Assembly (NCBI GenBank): GCA_907165135.1 | Contig: OU015567.1 | Location: 6,887,001-6,951,000, forward strand | Direction of reading: 5' to 3' | Length of the DNA: 64,000 nt | Origin: Oikopleura dioica | Taxonomy: Eukaryota > Chordata > Appendicularia > Copelata > Oikopleuridae | Shown: positions 58,600 to 64,000 of the stretch, in pieces | Position numbering within the stretch: position 1 is the first letter of the stretch | Layout: every line of letters starts with the position of its first letter | Program-made: the position numbers and the translations under genes | The notes under the pieces: generated by a model | What the model was told of the DNA's origin: nothing | Database searches by the model: none | What the model saw: only the letters and a program-made list of their open reading frames with translations

Positions 58600-59210
58600 A
58601 TGAAAAGGACTAGAACAATGGATTTTGAAGAGATACAGAAGATACTAGGAGAAGATGATTATCAGAAGTCCCTTGTATGGTTCTTTCTATGTTTTACTCT
58701 TGGTTTAAATGCTGGGAAATATTTCGGCCGTATGATCCGTGCAGCTAAAGAATGTGAGTTCTCAGCTTCAAATTTTATCGAAAACTAAGACTTTTTTAGT
58801 CTTCCTCGATTGCTACGACTTTATTCTCGACTGCAACGATTTCGTTGGACGTAAGTTAATTTTTTAATTCAGAAAACGTTTTTGATGACGAGCTGAATTT
58901 AAATTATTTTGAAGGGATTTTGAAAGGATATCGAGAGCGATGCAACTACATCAAGCAAAAAGAAATAATGCATGATTTGGTGGATCGGTATTACAGGCCT
59001 GTCATAGAAAAGAGGCGAAGAGGGGATGAGATGAAAATTCTAGCGGCACTGATGGAATTCCTTTCGAACGAAGCCACCATTTGCACGAAAAAACTGCTTC
59101 ATCAACTGCGAACAGCTGCTACTGATTTGAAAATCATTCACGAAGTCCTGGAGAAAAGAAAAGCAAAAATAAAAGTGAATGTCCATTTTATCGACTCTAA
59201 TCCTAGATAG
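58600..59210 (+). CDS. Small membrane protein, tandem paralogue 1
   Basis: Three exons in phase: 58600 to about 58751 (MKRTRTMDFEEIQKILGED, then SLVWFFLCFTLGLNAGKYFG), a short exon from about 58800 (FFLDCYDFILDCNDFVG) and a last exon from 58916 (GYRERCNYIKQKE, then TDLKIIHEVLEKRK), stop at 59210. About 165 residues with one clear membrane helix near the N-terminus. It begins 87 nt after the Kir stop. The next gene ends with a similar DLK..H.VL motif, so the two look like paralogues. Family not recognised. Confidence 0.65.
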
Positions 59211-59373
59211 GTAGAAAAACTACATTGCTCTGTTACGCAGCAGTATCTCAATTCTGTTTTTTTATTTTGTAATAAATATTTCCATGAAACACTCAGCGGT
59301 CATTTCTATGCAGTTCGAAGCATGAAGAACTTCTAGAACCCACGTTTTGAAGACTTCTGTGATTGAAAAAAAA

Positions 59374-60050
59374 ATGCAGAACATGAAATTTGACCATCCT
59401 TCAAATCTTCCCGAATCAGTGCAGTTATGCATCGTCGGAGTTATTTTAGTGTTTCCTGGCTTCCTTGTCGACATTTATTGTAATGGATGGGCGTATTTTC
59501 TCAAAAGTGAGTAGCAAAGCATTCTCGTCGAAAAATTCATTTTGTTTTTAGAGCAATGGTTACGCCTGAAGCTTTTGTTTCTACGGCTCTGCACTTGGGG
59601 AATACAAATCGCTACATATGTTTTGATTTGCATAAAGGCGATTCAGGTTTTCATCATAAAATTGAGGCTGATTCTGGTTCCTTTCTACATGCCTTTCGTT
59701 AAGTTTTTCAAAAGTAGGTTCGGAAATTGAACGATTCTTCCTAATTGCCTCAGAAATAAGGAAGGATATGAACCGCGATTTTCAATTCACCGAGAACCTG
59801 GCGATAGTAGACCGCGTGCTAAAGGTTCGGATGTTCGCTAAAGTCCTCTGAATTATCGCCTCTTTCATAGAAATTCGCACACAAGCCATTCTCAGCGAGA
59901 AGAAAAGAAAGCACCGTGGATGCTCGTTTCTACGATCGACCCAACGAAATTCAATACCTCAGTACTCAAGAAAAGAACAGGTTGCTGAGAGAAAGCATGA
60001 TTGATTTGAAGACACTGCATAGAGTACTGCAAAATTCTTTTAAAAAATAA
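59374..60050 (+). CDS. Small membrane protein, tandem paralogue 2
   Basis: Four exons in phase from ATG 59374 (MQNMKFDHPSN) to TAA 60048-60050. Two hydrophobic segments are visible: LCIVGVILVFPGFLVDIYC and a second around LCTWGIQIATYVLICIKA. The C-terminus is charged (FYDRPNEIQYLSTQEKNRLL, MIDLKTLHRVLQ). About 180 residues. The start lies 164 nt after paralogue 1. Function unknown; with Kir directly upstream the three could share a polycistronic transcript. Confidence 0.65.
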
Positions 60051-61318
60051 AGGCAAAGCATTCCTTATAAACGTCTCAAAGAAAAAAGGAAGAACTTTTG
60101 AGTTATACAGAGTGTTATGGATGGTGTAGATTGGAAGTCGTAATTCTGTTGTGTTTAGGGATAAAACGGTATATTTATAGAAAAAACTGGAAAGCTTTGG
60201 AAGAATATAATTGACCTTTGCATCTCTGTTTTGGCGAAAATAATAGAAGCTCATGTTTGATCCTCTTTCTAGTTCGCTCGGATGGTAAATTATAAGAGAC
60301 TCGTATATTGTGTATACGAAAAAAGGTAGTTTATTGTGTGGGTTACATATAATCGAGGAATTTATTCGCATGTCCTTTGTGCTTCGTCAATTCTTCGTGG
60401 TTGTTCGAGTTCGAATTATGCTTTTTGCTGTTGAAAAATAAGTAGCTATTGCTTCCTTGGTTCTTTTCCGTGTTCATAACTCTACTCGTTTTAATGAAGC
60501 CTAAAATTTTTAATTTTCAATTAATGAACGCTCCAGAATTTGCATTGGCGAGATTCTTGAGAAACACTCGGCGGAACTCAAAAGCAGGAAAAAACTAGAA
60601 AACGCTCTCATTCTTGTGATTTATGCACTTTCTTCGATTTTGCGCTCGTGTTAAATAGCGTCCCGGTTGATTGAATATTAACGCACGATCAGTGAGAGTT
60701 GTGAGTACTATACTACAAGCTATTAATATTAGTGCCACGGATTAGCTCTCTAATCCGATGGAAGGCCTGTATCTTTCCGGAGTTCAGACTCAGAACTTAG
60801 AAGATCGCGCTCCTGCAAATAAGAGCAACTTCGATGCGAGAATATGCTCTTCTGACACTGTTATTTCTTGGAATTCAAGTTCAACAGAATTTAAAAAGGG
60901 CGTCTCTATTTTACAGGGCAAATACTTTTGAGAGGTCTCCACTTTAGCGGGTACCCGCAAAAGGGTCGCCATTTCAACGGATTTTCTTTAATATAATTGC
61001 GTAAAATCCGTTTTTATGGGGACTCTTTTGTGAGCGCCCGTTAAAATGGAGACTTCCCCAAAGTATTTGAACGAAAAAAGAGGAGACCCTATTTTAAATC
61101 TTTCCAGATTCAAAGTCAGTCAATCTGTTTATTGTAAAACCTCACATGTGAAACGAAAGAGAAGTGAACTCAGACAGAAGATTTTCAAGAGAAATAAAGA
61201 AACAATTAATTAAAAAAAAAGAATGCTTATTTTTACAGAATTTGGTTTTGAAGAGATGAAAAAACAAATCGACTAAATTGTGAAAAATGGGGGCAGTGAG
61301 TGTTAAAATCTTCTAAAT
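60051..61318. other. Convergent intergenic region
   Basis: Between paralogue 2 (+) and RCC1 (-). The long minus-strand ORF at 59892-60371 is partly antisense to paralogue 2 and its 3' UTR and is not considered coding. The palindrome at 60890 is the only structure noticed. Confidence 0.45.
60890..61095. repeat. Palindromic element, family M2 (copy 2)
   Basis: Arms GTCTCCACTTTAGCGGG and CCCGTTAAAATGGAGAC; inner CATTTCAACGGATTTT and AAAATCCGTTTTTATGGGGAC. Same nested layout as the element at 18745. Confidence 0.6.
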
Positions 61319-63633
61319 TTACTTCTTGTCGATGACAATAATAGCGTGCTGTCCTCCGCCAGAAATGGCCACAACCTAAAATTGGCGTTAAAATGCGTTG
61401 TCAAAAGTTATATTCGGACGAGATCCACGCAAGTACTAATTGAACAAAACAACTTCCCAATTCTATTTCTGATTACCTTTTGTCCTTCAATCTGTTTGCC
61501 AGCAACTTGCACGGGCTCCCACTCGTCGTCTTCCGATCCGTTGGTCAGCTGAAGATTGCTGCCCATTCCCCAGGCAAAGGCGCTTCCATCTTCGGCCAGA
61601 GCATAGGAGCAACAACTAATTGACAGATTAGATCCAACAAATATCGACACAAAAGACTAACCTTCCAGTTCCAACAGAAACGATTTTCTTCTCAATCGCT
61701 ACTTTCCTCAAAACTGAGCTTTCTCGGAGAGTTTCCTTTTCTCCGACTCCTAATCGGCCGTAATCGCCGCATCCGATCGTGAATACATCACCTTGAGAGA
61801 ATTTGTTCATTCAATTAATTTTAAATTAAGTATGTAATTGAAAATCAAAGCCGATAAATTATCGGCGATAATTGAGAAAGCTTGGGGCTTCTCGATTATT
61901 AGATTATACCGAAGATTTCGTACCTTCTTTAGACAGCAGGACGGAATGATGCATTCCCGAGGAGATTTGCTTGACTTCTACAGCGTTCCCTTCGAACTTG
62001 TAAGGCACTACTTCGGGACTGAAAAGAAGAAGATGAAATAAACGCTCGAGAAATACAAATCTTACCTGAATCTGATCTCCCGATCGCCGAATCCAATCTG
62101 GTAGCAATTATTCAATCCGAATCCAAGAACAGCTCCAGAAGACATGATCAAAAACGAGCTGAATTGACCGCATGCAATGTCCTCTACTTCTCCATATACG
62201 CGCTAAAAATACAGCTCCTTATTTCAAATTGCGACAATTCATATTTGATCAGATTTGGCAAATTGCTCTAGCAATACTTGGGTTTTGAGCGCTACTCAAA
62301 ATAGAAAGAAAAAAGAAAGCATGTCCACTTACCTTGTACTTTTTCTGCAGATGGATCATTTCAGCTTTTAGAATTTTGCCAAGGCCTCTTCGCCCACCCT
62401 TGGTGCAGAAGTGCGACGAAATCTAGTCAACTCGATAAAAAACGGATCAATTTTTGATTGCTTACTCTTCCAAGCTGTCCACTTTCAGCACATCCCATAC
62501 TCCAAACATTTCCTTCCGTGTCCAAAAGGATCAAATGATCCGCTCCAGAGGCAATTCTTACTACCTTAAAAGAAACTCTTGATCCCTCTATCCCCCTTTT
62601 CGATTTACCTTCTTTGAGATTTCCAGCTTGGCCGGCTCCTTGATGATCGCTTTACTCATTTCTTTATCGTCAGTATTTCCAGCAGTAGCGCCCATTCGCC
62701 CGTTCGCATCTCGGAAAGTACCCCAGATCCACACAGCTCCGTCATTGGTCAAAACAGCGGAGTGCGAATCCCCGGCGCAGCAGAAGATCGCATCTGTCAC
62801 TCCTGCGACCCTTGAAAGAACATGAGTTTTAGTCAAATTTTTTGATTGCTTACTTTGCTGGAAGAAAAGCTTCCTCTTCCTCTTTCGTCTCGCGGCCGAG
62901 GGCGCCTTCGTCGTTGCAGCCGAAAGTGTAAACATCGCCCGAGTCGCCGATGCATACGTTGTGCATGCCTCCAGCTGCCGCGCAGAGAATTGGCTCGTCC
63001 AATTCTTTCACAAGAGCGGGCTTCTTTCGCTCTGAAAAATTCTTTTCCTTCAACTTCGTAATTCTCGCTCTTACCCATGATATCTTCTCCACAGCCGAGT
63101 TGTCCAGCATCGCCCATTCCAAACGCCAGCAAGACTCCATTCTCCGGCCACTGTTCCCTCGTGAACGGCTTCGCGAAGCTCTCCTGCCTCGACACCGTTT
63201 CCAACAGCGATCGTCTCCCCTTTGGTCGGCCTCGTTTCTTTGGCATGTCTGGAAGCTCAGAGAGAGAAGACGACTTTTTCATTTTCGCCGGAGAATCGCC
63301 GCCAGAAGGATGAGCGCGCTTTTTCGGTCGCCCGCGTCCCCTCTTAGGACTTTCTTCCACTTCTAAAGTCGTTCTCAAGATGGAGAGCGGAGGGAGATTT
63401 ACCTAGATTGGCAACTTTGTCGACGATTTCCTTCGTCGTCTCGGATCCCTGGCTCTCTTGGCTAGCCGGCTCTTCTTCCTCTGGAACGTCCTTTAGCACT
63501 TCTTGACTCTCTTTAGCTTGGCTCTCAGTTTCTGCCATTTTCGTTGCTTTCTGAAATAAAGAAGGTTATAACCGATTCATCTCTCTATATTATTAGGCAG
63601 TAAATTGAGCAAGAGTACCTTCGGTCTCGCCAT
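61319..63633 (-). CDS. RCC1, Ran guanine nucleotide exchange factor, with AT-hooks
   Basis: Generates RanGTP on chromatin. First exon MARPK (63633) joins in phase to [18 protein letters not shown]. The N-terminal extension is about 100 residues and contains two AT-hook-like motifs, RGRGRPKKR and [10 protein letters not shown], and an acidic stretch. The RCC1 beta-propeller follows: [129 protein letters not shown], and a final [14 protein letters not shown], stop at 61319. Seven repeats are accounted for. The extended N-terminus with AT-hooks differs from the short histone-binding tail of vertebrate RCC1. Confidence 0.93.
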
Positions 63634-63894
63634 TTTCAAAAAAAGAGCCTCCTCGAGAATTCAAAAAATAGGCTTTTGCTGCTCTCTGTAAACCGATTTT
63701 CGATCGAAATGAGAGCAGTTCAAATTTAGAACAACAACTTGATAAAATCAGAAAAACAAAAATTCTCTCAGGCGGTAGATTGAGATCGCGGACCGTAGGT
63801 GAGTTGATGAAATCAAGGAAGAGAAAGGCAGAAATTTCAGCGCTTGAAAAAGCGACTGATAGAACATTGATTAACAGCGGATGTGTTTTTGTTC

Positions 63895-64000
63895 TTATTT
63901 CTTGGGACGCGAGTGAAGCGCCCTTGCATTTTCTTGCTTTTCTGCGCGTTTTCTTCTAGGACTTCTTTCATCGACACTTTCGTAAGCTTGGCCCGAGCGC
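63895..64000 (-). CDS. Possible 3' end of a gene cut by the window edge
   Basis: Minus-strand frame enters at 64000 (SGQAYESVDERSPRRKRAE) and ends HSRPKK at a TAA (63895), followed by an AATAAG-like signal. Another frame through the same bases is also open, so the call is weak. It would be a basic C-terminus of a gene lying upstream of RCC1 on the same strand. Confidence 0.25.
   Translation of the reverse strand, partial: RSGQAYESVDERSPRRKRAEKQENARALHSRPKK

Noticed and set aside
59892-60371. 159-codon minus-strand ORF
   Set aside because: Overlaps the last exon and 3' UTR of membrane-protein paralogue 2 in antisense. No start context, splice structure or family similarity.

Overview
The window is eukaryotic nuclear DNA, most likely from a larvacean (appendicularian) tunicate of the Oikopleura type. 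Three things point there. Most introns are GT-AG and only about 40-50 nt long. Same-strand genes sit very close together in operon-like clusters. There is a Gla-domain receptor tyrosine kinase, an architecture I know from tunicates (Ciona Gla-RTK). The exact species is inference. Gene calls below come from joining exons by reading frame, splice sites and remembered family sequences; no search was run.

Layout. 1-5570 has no recognisable gene and holds TTAA-flanked MITEs and a 434-bp hAT MITE with an 8-bp target duplication. 5748-10274 (+) is a SUMO-protease-like protein joined in frame to a CXXC zinc finger. 11442-13327 (-) is a class II DYRK kinase. 13.5-19.7 kb is gene-poor and carries several copies of one short MITE family. 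19759-22708 (-) is a GALNT1-like glycosyltransferase. 23093-27750 (-) is WDR48/UAF1, interrupted by a 1.1-kb hAT element. 28118-29556 (+) is an EF-hand protein. 37367-29704 (-) is an operon-like run: SMC1, VPS25, AGBL4. 38024-40345 (-) is the Gla-RTK, with a small membrane-protein gene nested on the opposite strand of one intron. 40754-43348 (+) is DBR1. 43548-46051 (-) is an unrecognised basic-tailed protein. 46659-47393 (-) is a homeodomain protein. 47919-50702 (-) is a CUB-domain membrane protein. 51835-58513 (+) is an inward-rectifier K+ channel, split by a complete 4.2-kb hAT transposon that carries a transposase and two further ORFs. 58600-60050 (+) holds two tandem small membrane-protein genes. 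61319-63633 (-) is RCC1 with AT-hooks. A partial gene may run off the right edge.

Functional themes. The conserved genes are housekeeping ones: cohesin (SMC1), Ran-GEF (RCC1), ESCRT-II (VPS25), lariat debranching (DBR1), tubulin deglutamylation (AGBL4), mucin-type O-glycosylation (GALNT) and USP cofactor (WDR48). Two hAT elements with CAGGG ends and exact 8-bp duplications lie inside otherwise conserved coding sequence (WDR48 and the Kir channel). In both cases the element ends plus the target duplication supply plausible in-frame GT/AG sites, so they may be transposon-born introns. The most unusual protein is the SUMO-protease/CXXC fusion. Four reading-frame breaks each coincide with an A-run that appears one base short, which may be a base-calling artefact.
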